A stretch of DNA of 64,000 bases, taken from the NCBI GenBank assembly GCA_963708675.1, contig CAVPTO010000003.1, forward strand, positions 248,001-312,000, read 5' to 3'. The position numbers and the translations under genes are program-made. The first letter of the stretch is position 1; each line of letters starts with the position of its first letter. The DNA comes from DATAXP01 sp963708675 (GTDB lineage: Bacteria > Planctomycetota > Planctomycetia > Pirellulales > PNKZ01). Positions 17,865 to 27,279 of the stretch are shown here, in pieces. The notes under the pieces are model-generated. The model was not told where the DNA came from. It was given only the letters and a program-made list of their open reading frames with translations, and did not search any database.

Positions 17865-19225
17865 CTACGGTTGAGACCCGTAACGCGGGTCGAGCTGACG
17901 AGCGCGGTCGAAGTGACGCTTCGCGGCATCGGCATCGCCGAGCTTTTTAAGCGTTGCGCCCAAGAGAAAGTACGTCAGGCCTTGCTGACCGTCCAAATCG
18001 CGTGAGCGTTCGAGCGCCTTGCGCGAGGCGTCGTAATTGCCGCGGCGGTACTCGGCCGTTCCCAGCACACGATACAAAGCCGCAGAGTTCGTATAGGTGT
18101 GTAGTCCGGCCTGTGCCAGTTGTACGGCTCGATCCGATTCGTCGCGTCGTAATGCGTCCACGGCAGCCTCGACGGCGCGGGCCTCGGCTTCGGCGGCTGC
18201 CTTCTTCGCCGCGGCGGGCTTCTCGGATTGGTGGTTGAAACTCGCCGTCTGTGCCCGCGACTTCGCGGCGCCGATTTGGGCAGCAATCCTCGCCGATCCT
18301 TGCAGCTCAGGCGGGCGCTGCTCGGCGATGTCTTTAGTTTCGCCCGAGATGCGAACGATCTTCGGCCCTTGAGCGCGGTCTTTCCCGTGCGCGAAGCTTC
18401 GCTGCTCTTGGCGTCGCCGCTCTTCGTGTCGTTGCTCGCTTCGGCATCGCCGATCGCCAGTTGCGTGGCCTGTGAAATCTCGTCGATGAGATCGTCGGCG
18501 GCTGGGCTGACGGCCGACTCGTAGTGAGTCACGGCGTCGACCGGCTTGCCTTGCGATTCCATGATGCGACCCGCCAGCAGATTCGCGTCCGGCTGATCGG
18601 GATCGTTGTCCAGCAAGGTGTTGAGGTGAACGAGCGCCTCTTCCTGGCGATCGAGCGCGAGGCAAAGCTCCGCCTTTAACAGCGCTGCCTTCATCTCTGC
18701 GTTGTCTGTCGGGTTCGGATTTGGAATGCCGTTGGTCGTCGCACGGCTCGACAACTCTCCGGCGGTCAGTGACGCAGCACGTTCGAAGCAGGCCAGCGCT
18801 TGCGCCTCGTCACCGTCGAATTCATAAACTTGTGCGAGCACATGCACGGCGCCGGCGTCGTCGGGCCAGCGCTCGACCAACGACTCGGCATGCGCCCGGG
18901 CCCCGGCCGTGTCGCCGGAACGCATCTTCACGTCGATCATCAGGAAGTTCGCCTCGCGATGATCGGACACACGCGTGAGTAGCGATTCAAGCTGCTCGCG
19001 GCAGATTTCGAGGTTGTCGTGGGCGAAGTACGTCTGAGCGGCGCGAAGTTGCGCGTCGTTGCGCTGCGCCTCGAACGCCTCGGCTGCTTGACTCAGCCGC
19101 TTCTTGCGTTCCGGCTTGACGTCGGGCACATCGGGCTTGAGCTTGTTGAACGTCTGGCATCCCGCGCACGAGCAGAGCGCGAGCACGCCAGCGATCAACA
19201 TGCGATGAAAGTGCGATATTGCCAT
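17865..19225 (-). CDS. TPR lipoprotein of the pilus/secretion operon (pilotin-like), frameshifted near 18365
   Basis: The N-terminal frame (from 19225) has a lipoprotein-like signal, MLIAGVLALCSCAGCQTF, and TPR helices such as ACFERAASLTAGEL and EEALVHLNTLLDNDPDQPDA. Around 18360-18375 it turns into basic nonsense ending at 17975. The neighbouring frame takes over with a low-complexity Ala/Lys linker and two more TPRs (GTAEYRRGNYDASRKALERS, GATLKKLGDADAAKRHFDRA), ending at the 17865 stop. One missing base in the GGGCC run restores a protein of about 450 residues. It starts three bases after the secretin stop. A TPR lipoprotein beside a secretin resembles PilF/PilW-type pilotins; that function is inferred. 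Confidence 0.7.
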
Positions 19226-19228
19226 CGG

Positions 19229-21727
19229 TCAAATCTGCTCGTGAACGATCGACTCTTGAATCTTCTCGCGAATGATGACGTCGCTCGGGAACGTCTCGGG
19301 CGTCGGAATGTCGCGGATGTCGCCAGGCACGCCGGGCCGAATCGGATGCACCGGCATCGGCATCATCGGCACGCCTTGCAAGTCATCCAACAGCGACGGG
19401 TCGATCGTGTTGCCGTCGAGCGCCTGGCCTGGGTCGGCCATCGGCGAACCCGGTGTCGGATCGCTCAGTTGCCAACGATTCAGATGCGTTTCCTTGCCGA
19501 TGCCGAGCTGCTGCGAGTTCAATTCGTCTCGCAACGCCATCGCCATGCGATTGTTCGGATCGAAGCGAACGGCCAAGGTGGCGAAGCGGCGAGCACGCGT
19601 GATGTCGCCTTGAGCGCGGGCCTCTTCGGCCTTGCGGATCATACGTCGCGCGGTCGTCGTGCGGCTCAACAGGCTTTGGCTGTCGGCCGACACCAACTGA
19701 CGACGCTCGAACTCTTCTTTCCATTGCTCGCTGTTCTGGTCGTATTCGGGTTCGTAGACGATGCGCGGCGTGAGCAGAACGAGGATTTCGCGACGGACAA
19801 TCGTGTCTGTCTTGGTGCGAAACAACGGCCCCAGGACCGGCACGCTGCCGAGGTAAGGAACCTGCGAGATGGTCGTGTTCAGGTCCTCTTCCATCAAGCC
19901 ACCGATGACGATCGTGCATCCGTCGTAGCACATGACGTTCGTCGTCACTTGCGTCAGAATCTTCGAAGGCACGTTGTTGAAGGTGGGGCCAGCACTCGAA
20001 ATTTCGGGATGGATTTCCATGCGGATCGTTCCATCGCTCGAAATGTACGGACGCAATCGCAGCTGCGTGCCGATGTCGAGGAACTGCACCGTCTGCGTTG
20101 TGAACGTTTGCGTGACGGTCGACGTGGTGTACGGAATCTGCTCGCCGATGAGAATCTCGGCGCGTTGCTTGTTCAGACACAACAGACGAGGCGTGGCCAG
20201 CACGTTGATGTCGCCGACGGTTTCGAGCATCGTGAGAAACATGCCGAGGCTTTGATCGAGGAAAGCGAACTGCAAGCCGCCGTTGGTGAATTGATACTCG
20301 CCGACGACGCCGCCCGTGGTCGGGTCGATGGTGCCGGCGCCATTGAGCGGATTCACGCGCGGCGTGCCGGTGCCAAAACGCACGTTCTGCTCATTCCGCA
20401 AGAACTGGAAGTTGACGCCGATCGCTGTCGTGTCGTTCAGCGTCACCGAGATGATCATCGCCTCGATATGCACCTGCATCGGGCGGCGATCGATCTCGCG
20501 CACCACGTCGTCGATCTGCGAGAGCACGGCCTCATAGTCTTGCACGAGCACGCCTTCACCGTGAGACGGGCTGTCGCCGCCGGAGGAGTTCGTGTCGATC
20601 GCAATGCCGACAGCCGCCGGGGCCGTGACGCTGATGCGTCCAACGCCGCTCGTGAGCAACGGCGTGAGCAGCACTTGCAGTTCCTTGGCCGTTACGTAAT
20701 TCGGTCGATAAACGCGCGTGCCGATGTGATCGAGCGAGGTGCGCAAGTTGGCAAAGTCCTTCGGCGTGCCGACGTAGATGAACTTCCCTTCGCGCTGCAT
20801 CACGTAACCCGTCGACTTCAGGATCGCGTCGAGGGCTTGGTACACGTCGACGTTCTTCAGCACGGCCGAGACTTTGCCCTGCACGTTGTCGCTGGCGAGG
20901 ATGTTCAGATCGCCTTGCTCGCTGAGCATTTCGAGCACGCCGCGAATGTCTTCATCCTGCATCGTGATCGTGAGTTGATCGTCCCCTTCGGGACCGACCG
21001 AATGTTTTATCGTGTGCTTCGGCGCAGCGGGCGCCGGCAATTCTTCGCGAGGCATCGGTCGTGGCAGCGGCAAGGCTGGTCCCTGCGTGAGCGCTGGCCC
21101 CTGCATCGGCATTTGTGTTTGCGATTGGTCGGCAAGCGCCTTGAGCGCATCGATCGCTTGCGAGTTGCCAAGAATGTTTTCCAATCCAGGCACGTTGAGC
21201 AATTGCTTCGCCATCGCAGCGTTGCCCGACATCTGGCCGCCCAGCGACTGCAATTGCTGCTGTGCTGTCGGGTCGCCACTTTGCAGCGCCTTGACGATCT
21301 GCGAGATGTCGACGTTCGGCGAAGTTTGCGAAGCCGCTGCACCGGACGACGACATGGACGGCGCCGCGGTGAATTGTGCCTTCAACCGTTTTGGCTCCTC
21401 TTCGGCCATGTCGACCGACGAAGCAATGTTCTCGGCCCCGGTCGGTCCGACTTCGCGTTCGATGGTGCGAGCCGATGATTGCAACGTCGATTCAACGACT
21501 TCCGAAGGAAGCGGCGGCTGAATCACCGCGGGCGTCGATTGACTCAGATCGCGATCGCTCGGTGAGCGCGCTTCGAGCACAGGCGGCGACTCTTCGGCAT
21601 GCCCGTGCGAGGTCGCGTTCCACCGGGACTCGATCACCTCTTCAAATCTACCGGCGATGAGTACGGCCGCGCCGACGCCGATCGCCGCGCAGCCGAGGAA
21701 CATCACGATCGTGAGTAACGTCTTCAT
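19229..21727 (-). CDS. Secretin (PilQ/GspD family outer-membrane channel)
   Basis: 832 residues. An N-terminal TM or signal (TLLTIVMFLGCAAIGVGAAV) precedes a long Pro/Gln-rich linker to about 240. An STN-like N0 domain follows: ITMQDEDIRGVLEMLSEQGD and LASDNVQGKVSAVLKNVDV. Next is an N1/N3 region, and then the secretin core with ETVGDINVLATPRLLCLNKQ, EILIGEQIPY, PYLGSVPVLGPLFRTKT and REILVLLTPRIV at about 495-690. An unusual helical C-terminal extension resembles a TPR (IRKAEEARAQGDITRARRFA) and ends in a Met/Pro-rich tail. It forms the outer-membrane gate of this type II/IV machine. The short-gap neighbours are the PilP-like gene upstream and the TPR lipoprotein downstream. Confidence 0.92.
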   Translation of the reverse strand: MKTLLTIVMFLGCAAIGVGAAVLIAGRFEEVIESRWNATSHGHAEESPPVLEARSPSDRDLSQSTPAVIQPPLPSEVVESTLQSSARTIEREVGPTGAENIASSVDMAEEEPKRLKAQFTAAPSMSSSGAAASQTSPNVDISQIVKALQSGDPTAQQQLQSLGGQMSGNAAMAKQLLNVPGLENILGNSQAIDALKALADQSQTQMPMQGPALTQGPALPLPRPMPREELPAPAAPKHTIKHSVGPEGDDQLTITMQDEDIRGVLEMLSEQGDLNILASDNVQGKVSAVLKNVDVYQALDAILKSTGYVMQREGKFIYVGTPKDFANLRTSLDHIGTRVYRPNYVTAKELQVLLTPLLTSGVGRISVTAPAAVGIAIDTNSSGGDSPSHGEGVLVQDYEAVLSQIDDVVREIDRRPMQVHIEAMIISVTLNDTTAIGVNFQFLRNEQNVRFGTGTPRVNPLNGAGTIDPTTGGVVGEYQFTNGGLQFAFLDQSLGMFLTMLETVGDINVLATPRLLCLNKQRAEILIGEQIPYTTSTVTQTFTTQTVQFLDIGTQLRLRPYISSDGTIRMEIHPEISSAGPTFNNVPSKILTQVTTNVMCYDGCTIVIGGLMEEDLNTTISQVPYLGSVPVLGPLFRTKTDTIVRREILVLLTPRIVYEPEYDQNSEQWKEEFERRQLVSADSQSLLSRTTTARRMIRKAEEARAQGDITRARRFATLAVRFDPNNRMAMALRDELNSQQLGIGKETHLNRWQLSDPTPGSPMADPGQALDGNTIDPSLLDDLQGVPMMPMPVHPIRPGVPGDIRDIPTPETFPSDVIIREKIQESIVHEQI

Positions 21728-21763
21728 GGTCGTCCGTGACCTTTGACTTTCGTCGCGCCTAAC

Positions 21764-22351
21764 TCACTTGATGTTGAGCGTAATCTGTTGGTCGTCGTGC
21801 TCGAGAATCACTTGCGATGGCTTCACGCGCTTCAGCTTGAAAGCGACGCCCGCGCTGGTCGGCACATTGCTGCCTTCTTCGTAGCGTTGGCCGCTGATCG
21901 AGGCGAAACGCTTGTTGCGTCCGACCGCAGTGCTGGTGAGCACGAGACCTAGGTCACTAGGCTCGACACCCACAAACGACAAAACGGCCGGCTCGGGTTC
22001 TGGCTCGACGATCTTGGAATCGGTGCGATCTTGAAACGGGTTGCGCAGCTCGCCGTCGCGAGGCACATAGGGTTGCATCTGCGGATCGTCGGTCATCCAT
22101 CGCGACAGATCTTGCCACGCGAGCCGTGTATCCTTCGGTGCCGATGCAACGACCGTCGTCGGCGTGGTCGAAGTCACAGGCACGCTGGCAACCGCGGCGA
22201 CGGGCGCGGCCGCATCGCCTGGCTTCGGTTTGAAGACGAGCGGATACCAAAACCATCCAGCGACCAACGCCAACACTCCGAGCATGGCCGCTTTCTTGCG
22301 GTTGGCTTTGAGGTCGCGTTGCAGCTGTCGGCTCAGACGTTGAAAGGACAC
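21764..22351 (-). CDS. PilP-like inner-membrane/periplasmic assembly protein
   Basis: 195 residues from a GTG at 22351, chosen because GGAG lies five bases upstream; a TTG start at 22381 is also open. There is a cytoplasmic N-tail rich in Arg/Lys/Gln, one TM (AAMLGVLALVAGWFWYPLVF), a Thr/Ala-rich linker and a small beta-rich C-domain (LSFVGVEPSDLGLVLTSTAV to QVILEHDDQQITLNIK) that looks like the PilP/GspC homology region. It sits between pilO-like and secretin genes, exactly where PilP is expected in pilMNOPQ. The sequence alone is weakly diagnostic; the position carries the call. Confidence 0.6.
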   Translation of the reverse strand: MSFQRLSRQLQRDLKANRKKAAMLGVLALVAGWFWYPLVFKPKPGDAAAPVAAVASVPVTSTTPTTVVASAPKDTRLAWQDLSRWMTDDPQMQPYVPRDGELRNPFQDRTDSKIVEPEPEPAVLSFVGVEPSDLGLVLTSTAVGRNKRFASISGQRYEEGSNVPTSAGVAFKLKRVKPSQVILEHDDQQITLNIK

Positions 22352-22433
22352 GCAGGCTCCAAGTCGCCGGTGGCGGCGCAAAAACTAATCTCGTGGGTCT
22401 GTATATCGGCGCGTCGTTAAACTTTCCCCAACT

Positions 22434-22973
22434 TCATTTCTCGGGATTACTGGCAAAGATTGCCAGAACCATGTCACATTGCACCAACTCGTCATCTTTC
22501 CCCGTCGGCTCAAGCACCAATTCGTCGATCCAAATCCGGTCGTTGAGTTGCTCCAGCCCCGCTAGCATCTCGAAGATCGATTCCAAGTCGCCGCGACAGC
22601 CGAATCGCAACGGCTGACGCTCGAGCGATGCTAGCTTGACGATCGGGTCGGGAACGAAGCGCGTCGTTTGAACGTCCGATTCTTTGGCCGTCTCGGCGAT
22701 CGACTTGTACACGGCTGCGATGTGCGCCGGATCGCCCGATGTCACCGACCAGTGTCTCGTATAGGCGTCGGTTTCTTCGATCTCGCGCTGAGCGCGCGAA
22801 ATGTCGGCGCCGATCTTCGCGCTCGTTGCGCAGAACGCCAACTTCTGCTCCAACTCGCTTCGCTGCTCGGCGATGATGCGTTTATCGGGAAGGAAGAAGA
22901 ACCACACATACGCCACGGCCACGGCGGCGACGGGAATCGTCAACACCCAGCTATGCTCTTGCCAGCGTCTCAT
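22434..22973 (-). CDS. pilO: PilO-like alignment-complex protein
   Basis: 179 residues: one N-terminal TM (SWVLTIPVAAVAVAYVWFFF), a coiled coil (IIAEQRSELEQKLAFCATSA), then a ferredoxin-like periplasmic domain, RQPLRFGCRGDLESIFEMLA and DRIWIDELVLEPT, which is the PilO pattern. The ATG at 22973 overlaps the PilN-like stop by four bases; the longer upstream start is unlikely. PilN-PilO heterodimers link cytoplasmic PilM to periplasmic PilP and the secretin. Confidence 0.78.
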   Translation of the reverse strand: MRRWQEHSWVLTIPVAAVAVAYVWFFFLPDKRIIAEQRSELEQKLAFCATSAKIGADISRAQREIEETDAYTRHWSVTSGDPAHIAAVYKSIAETAKESDVQTTRFVPDPIVKLASLERQPLRFGCRGDLESIFEMLAGLEQLNDRIWIDELVLEPTGKDDELVQCDMVLAIFASNPEK

Positions 22974-23764
22974 GGCGTTGCCTCCGGCTGAGGATGCCAC
23001 GAGGCTTGCGACTTCGCTGCGTTGTCGGCGTCACGCAATTGCGGAGCGAGCGGTGTCGAAGTCGGTCCGCCGGGCTGTCCGTAAGCGGGGGCGACGAGTA
23101 CGCGGGCCGTGAAGTGCGCCCCCTGCCCGTCTCCGCTGTGGTCGTGGTTTTCGAGCGACGTCAGCTCCGCCTTGGTGAACAGCCCGCACGCGGCGACCGT
23201 TCCCAAATATAGGTGCAACGCGGTATCGTCGTCCGACGTGCCTTCGAGCAGCACGACGGTTTGCGTGGCGTCGTCGTCTTCGCGAAGTTTTTTCAGGTCG
23301 CGCTCGACGGGTGGCATTTTCGCTTCGGCAGCGGGATCAGGCTGCGGCGGCGCAGGACCAACGGTTGTTGCCGATGCCGACGGCCGACGCACGGCCTCGC
23401 GCTGTACGCGCACACGCCGCAAGGCGATCGTCTCGGGGAGCGAATCGAAGATGTGCGCCAGGATTTGCGTACGCGGCCACGGGTGACGCAAGTACGTCAG
23501 CAAATCAGCCTCGCGACGTTGCGACTGCAGCGAGGTTTCGAGCGCGGCGAGGCGTTGGCTCTGCGCGAGCGTCGCGGCGTACTGCGTGTTGACGGTTTCG
23601 AGTTCCGACTGCACATGGCGACGAATCGCACGCTGGCCAACGTGGGCCGCGCAAATCAATCCGCCAAACATGATGAGCACCAGAATGCGCCAAGCCTGCG
23701 ACTTGCGCAGCGCGGCGGCCTCCTGGTACTTCGGCGGAAGGAAGTCGATGTGTTGGATGGACAT
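22970..23764 (-). CDS. pilN: PilN-like alignment-complex protein
   Basis: 264 residues. The short cytoplasmic N-tail IQHIDFLPPKYQEAAALRKS contains the DFLPP motif by which PilN (consensus INLLP) inserts in PilM. One TM (AWRILVLIMFGGLICAAHVG) follows, then a coiled coil (AQSQRLAALETSLQSQRREA), a ferredoxin-like domain with PETIALRRVRVQRE, and a Pro-rich insert. It lies between pilM and pilO, is coupled to pilO by ATGA and is separated from pilM by a palindromic repeat. Confidence 0.82.
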   Translation of the reverse strand: MSIQHIDFLPPKYQEAAALRKSQAWRILVLIMFGGLICAAHVGQRAIRRHVQSELETVNTQYAATLAQSQRLAALETSLQSQRREADLLTYLRHPWPRTQILAHIFDSLPETIALRRVRVQREAVRRPSASATTVGPAPPQPDPAAEAKMPPVERDLKKLREDDDATQTVVLLEGTSDDDTALHLYLGTVAACGLFTKAELTSLENHDHSGDGQGAHFTARVLVAPAYGQPGGPTSTPLAPQLRDADNAAKSQASWHPQPEATP

Positions 23765-23781
23765 GGTCGTTCGTTATTCAA

Positions 23782-23802
23782 CCCAGGGCCGCAGGCCCTG
23801 GG
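23782..23802. repeat. CCCAGGGCC palindrome between pilM and pilN
   Basis: CCCAGGGCC, a three-base loop and GGCCCTGGG, then CTTGG. A near-identical palindrome is at 38495-38516 and a decayed one at 29825-29850. It lies inside the pilus operon, in the 46-base gap between pilM and pilN. Confidence 0.65.
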
Positions 23803-23810
23803 CTTGGGGG

Positions 23811-24878
23811 TCATTCGGTTTTTCGCATGGCGCTGCCGAGGGCAACGTCCCACTGACAGCCGCGTCCGGGGAGCGACGCACTCTCGAAGGTTCGCAACGG
23901 GTCGCCGAGCTCGCTCTTGATGTCGAGCAACGCGCCCAAACGTTCGGCGAGCGCGGGGGTCGCTTCGCCGCCGGAGACGATCATTCGCTTCAGCGGTTGG
24001 CCGCGGAATGCAACGCTGTAATACCTCGCGCACATCGAGACTTCGTTCGTCAGCCGATCGACGATCGGCCGGGTGGCCTCGGCAATGCTGCGAGCGATCT
24101 CGGGATCTTGTTGATCGACGCGTCGATCGCCGTTGTGCCGACGCAATGCCCACGCTTCTGACGCGCTCATGTTCAGATGCCTGGCCACGGCATCGTCGAG
24201 CTGGCAACCGCCAATGTCGACGTACTTAAGGAACAGCACGTCGTCGCCCTGCGCGATGAGGATTGCCGTCATCGAGTTGCCGACGTGGATGAACAGCGTT
24301 CGCTGGTTGAAGTCTTCCTCGCGGCGATACTGGGCCTTGTAACATCGCACGAGTGCCGCCGCCTCGACTTCGACCGCCACCGGCCTCAGCCCGGCGTCTT
24401 CGACGGTTTGCAACATGCGATCGAGTACCGGTCGATGACATGCCAGCACGATGACCTCGCGTCGCACCGTGTCGCCTTGACGGACGTCGGCCGCTTCGAC
24501 GTAGCGCAGCTCGGTTTGATCCAAAGGATATGGCAAGCGGGGGCCAACCTCTTGCCGAACGACGGTGTCGAGTTGGTTCAACGCCGACTTCTCGATGCGC
24601 AGGTTGTGCACAATCAGCTGTGATGGACCGAGGCACAACACGGCATTGCGGCCACGGAACTTGCGGCCTTGCTGCACATGACGCAGCGCTTCGAGTTGCG
24701 CCGTCGCGAGGTCGCCACGAGGACCACCATCAGCCTTGCCGTCACTTGCGGCAATATCCCAGCGTCCTGCCTCGACGATGCGCGAGCCGTCGGCCGCAAG
24801 CTGCACGAGCTTCACGGCGCGGCTGCCGAGATCGATACCGATCGGTCCGACGCGGCGATTGTTGAGGAAGGCAATCAT
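23811..24878 (-). CDS. pilM: PilM-like actin-fold protein
   Basis: 355 residues. Actin/FtsA-type nucleotide site motifs are present: PIGIDLGSRAVKLVQL near the N-terminus (phosphate 1), LFIHVGNSMTAILIAQGD near 210 (phosphate 2) and KRMIVSGGEATPALAERLG near 305 (adenosine). The middle EVEAAALVRCYK and DIGGCQLDDAVARHL stretches match PilM. It is the cytoplasmic anchor that binds the PilN tail. The length matches PilM. It is transcribed after the prepilin-like genes and before pilN. Confidence 0.87.
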   Translation of the reverse strand: MIAFLNNRRVGPIGIDLGSRAVKLVQLAADGSRIVEAGRWDIAASDGKADGGPRGDLATAQLEALRHVQQGRKFRGRNAVLCLGPSQLIVHNLRIEKSALNQLDTVVRQEVGPRLPYPLDQTELRYVEAADVRQGDTVRREVIVLACHRPVLDRMLQTVEDAGLRPVAVEVEAAALVRCYKAQYRREEDFNQRTLFIHVGNSMTAILIAQGDDVLFLKYVDIGGCQLDDAVARHLNMSASEAWALRRHNGDRRVDQQDPEIARSIAEATRPIVDRLTNEVSMCARYYSVAFRGQPLKRMIVSGGEATPALAERLGALLDIKSELGDPLRTFESASLPGRGCQWDVALGSAMRKTE

Positions 24879-24898
24879 GATCGTTGTTGGCGGTGGTG

Positions 24899-25495
24899 CT
24901 AACTTCCCGAGACGATGTTCGACGCGGGGCCTGAGGCTTGGAACGTTCCGACCGTGGCCAGGCCCGTGACCGCGTTGATCGTGATGTATTCCCAGCGCTG
25001 TGCGGCGCCAGTGCCGGCCGACAGCCAGATCACGGTGTCGTCGACTTGCGTGGTTTGGCCGTAGGAGGCGAATTCAACCTGCGTGCGCGGCGCAGGCGAC
25101 GAGCCGTTGCTTCCCACCGCGGCCAGCACGACCACGCCTGCCGTGGTTGGCAAGTTGGCCAGCACCGTGTACTGCCGGGTCGTCGTGTCTTGCGACGTGT
25201 AGAACGGCGTCGACGGCAGCGTTTGCAGCAACGTGTTCGTGCCGCTGTATTCGAGGTAATACCAGTTGTTCGCCGTATCGAACGTGACGCGGTAGGTGCT
25301 ATCGTTCGTGACGGCCAGGCTGCGAGCGCGGGCCATGTCGGCGGCGACCAATTGCGCCGTGGAATGCAGACGCGTCTGCGTGCTCGGATCGCTGCGCGCG
25401 ATGACGATCGCGGCGAAGATACTCGCGACCAGCATCACGAGCATGAGCTCGACGAGCGTGAAACCAGAGGGTGCGCGTCGAGAGTGTCGTGACAT
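24899..25495 (-). CDS. GspH/FimT-like prepilin
   Basis: 198 residues with a class III leader: the basic N-tail SRHSRRAPSG, then the processed FTLVELMLVMLVASIFAAIV, with Gly at -1 and Glu at +5. A Ser/Thr/Gly-rich globular domain follows (TRLHSTAQLVAADMARARS), in which the MARARSLAV helix is typical of GspH/FimT minor pilins. The protein would be cleaved by a prepilin peptidase, which is not in the window. It is a likely tip or minor pseudopilin of the machine. Confidence 0.87.
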   Translation of the reverse strand: MSRHSRRAPSGFTLVELMLVMLVASIFAAIVIARSDPSTQTRLHSTAQLVAADMARARSLAVTNDSTYRVTFDTANNWYYLEYSGTNTLLQTLPSTPFYTSQDTTTRQYTVLANLPTTAGVVVLAAVGSNGSSPAPRTQVEFASYGQTTQVDDTVIWLSAGTGAAQRWEYITINAVTGLATVGTFQASGPASNIVSGS

Positions 25496-25521
25496 TGTCT
25501 GCTGCTGTGCGGTGCCCGCTG

Positions 25522-25770
25522 CTATCTTTTTTGTGGAGCGACCACCACGTGCAAGTTGCCCGAACGCAACAACGCGTTCTGCTCCTTGACCGAGCGGTTG
25601 AGCTCACGCAGTTGCGTGATGATCTCTTGTTGCATGTCGACCGCGTTGGCGAACGGTGGCATGACCTCGGGGTTTTGGGCGCGCGAGGTCTGCATGAAGC
25701 CTAGCATGCACACAGCCGCCACATTGAACGTCACAAGTGCCGCCCAGCGAAGGGAGTTGGCGCGTTTCAT
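25522..25770 (-). CDS. Small secreted/periplasmic protein of the pilus operon
   Basis: 82 residues from ATG 25770, which has GGAG nine bases upstream; longer frames through the start region are non-coding. A signal-like segment (SLRWAALVTFNVAAVCMLGF, then MQTSRAQ) precedes a short helical stretch, VDMQQEIITQLRELNRSVKE, that could be a coiled coil. There is no family I recognise. It is tightly packed between the GspH-like and prepilin-like genes, so it is probably an accessory of the same apparatus. Confidence 0.65.
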   Translation of the reverse strand: MKRANSLRWAALVTFNVAAVCMLGFMQTSRAQNPEVMPPFANAVDMQQEIITQLRELNRSVKEQNALLRSGNLHVVVAPQKR

Positions 25771-25802
25771 CTCACGGTTCTCCGGATTGATCGGATGCTG
25801 CG

Positions 25803-27279
25803 TTAGAACGTTTCGATCCAGTTCACGACCGACCACACGAGGCCTGGATCGGACGAGTTCGGGACAAACAAAGTATTGGTTGCGTCTTTCCAGCGATAGT
25901 TCACTGAACTTGTTTCCGGCACAACCGTCAAGCTCGGTGTCATCGTCAGGCCCACGGCGCTCAGCCACGGTGGGTAATAAGGCATCTGGGTTTGCGAGTT
26001 GAAGAACGACCAGTACAAGCTCCAAACGAACGAGCCAGTGTTTTGCCAGCTATTGCGTTCTTCGATCTGAAACCCGTTGCAAACGACGCGGCCTTGCAAG
26101 CTGAGCGTCGTCGAATCGGCGCCCGGCAGCACGTCGATATCGCCCCACGTCGCCACGAGGCCGCTGATGCTGGCTTGCGCTGCCGATTTAACGTACAAGC
26201 TGCCCGAGACCACGGCCGCCGGAAATTGCAGGCTTTGCGTCGAGCTCATGAGCGTCGGCAGTGTGGCCGGTTGAATCGACACGTTCGTCCCGCTAATCGT
26301 CAGTGCGCTGCCGCAGAAGATCGTGCCGTTCACCACGACGTTGCTGCCGATCGTCAGAGCGCCCGAACGATAAAAGAACCCAAGCGGATTCGCGCGGGTC
26401 GGCGGCGAGCGTGGTGTTCGAGATGCTGCTGCCCAACGATTGAGCGCTGAACGTTTGTCCGCCAGGATACAACTGGTACGAAGTGATCGTTCCCGGGTAG
26501 TTCCATCCGGTTGTGTTCATCGAGCTGTTGTACGTACACGTGACGCCGAGGTTCGATGTCAACAGACTCGCCGTGGTGCTGTTGATGCGGTTGCTCGGAA
26601 TGTAGACGGGGCCGTTGAGTGGTCGCAGGTCGCCGTAGCCGACCGTTTGCATCGCGCTCAAGTCGCTCAGGTATTTGCTCAATCCGTAGTTGCTCGGCGG
26701 GTAACTGTCGCAAAGACGCATCTGTCCTTGGAGCCAAACCGCGCCGGTGACGCGACACGGCAACTGCAATTCGAAATTGTCGCTGCCGATCTGGTACACG
26801 GTATAACCAAGCGCGGTCGTCAAGGTGCTCGGAAGTGTCGGCGTTTGCCGGGCGACAAGCTTCACGACGGCCTGAATCGTGTGCGTCGCCGCGACTGTCG
26901 GCCGCGAAGGATCGGTCGCCGTACCGATCGACGTGATCGTCACCCGCCACGGCCAGTCCGAGGCATTCGTTCCGCTCGTGCTAAGCGTCGGATCGCCGGT
27001 GACATAGGTCACCGAATAGGTCTGATTGCTGCTCATCGTCGCCGACACGGTATTCGTGATCGCCCAGTTGGCCTCGTTCATCTTGCGAAGCGCGATGGCA
27101 TAACCGGTGACGGATGCTTGCCGAGCAAGAGAGTCGAGCCCCGAGTTCGATTGCAACTGCGCACTCGTCGCTTGCGAGCGCAGCACCGTGTAAGCGACCC
27201 CGAGCGTCATCGCCAGCAGTACGAGAATGACGACGGTGGCCAGGCCACGCCGTTCGACGTTGAGACGTTGTTGGGTCAT
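25803..27279 (-). CDS. PilX/GspK-like large surface or minor pilin protein, frameshifted near 26397
   Basis: The start at ATG 27279 overlaps the upstream prepilin stop as ATGA. The N-terminus is MTQQRLNVERRGLATVVILV followed by LLAMTLGVAYTVLRSQA: one TM with a PilX_N-like plan but no FTLIE site. A long Ser/Thr/Asn-rich extracellular domain follows (SNRINSTTASLLTSNLGVT). Past about 26400 this frame becomes Arg-rich, while the adjacent one carries on (NPLGFFYRSGALTIGSNVVV, then a beta-rich tail ending NWIETF at 25803). Removing one base from the GGG at 26396-26398 joins them into about 490 residues. Confidence 0.7.

Noticed and set aside
19019..21478. Very long + strand open frame (819 codons) opposite the secretin
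   Set aside because: It has the codon-shadow look of a GC-rich gene's complement (Arg/His/Val/Asp-rich, no motifs), while the minus strand is a clear secretin.
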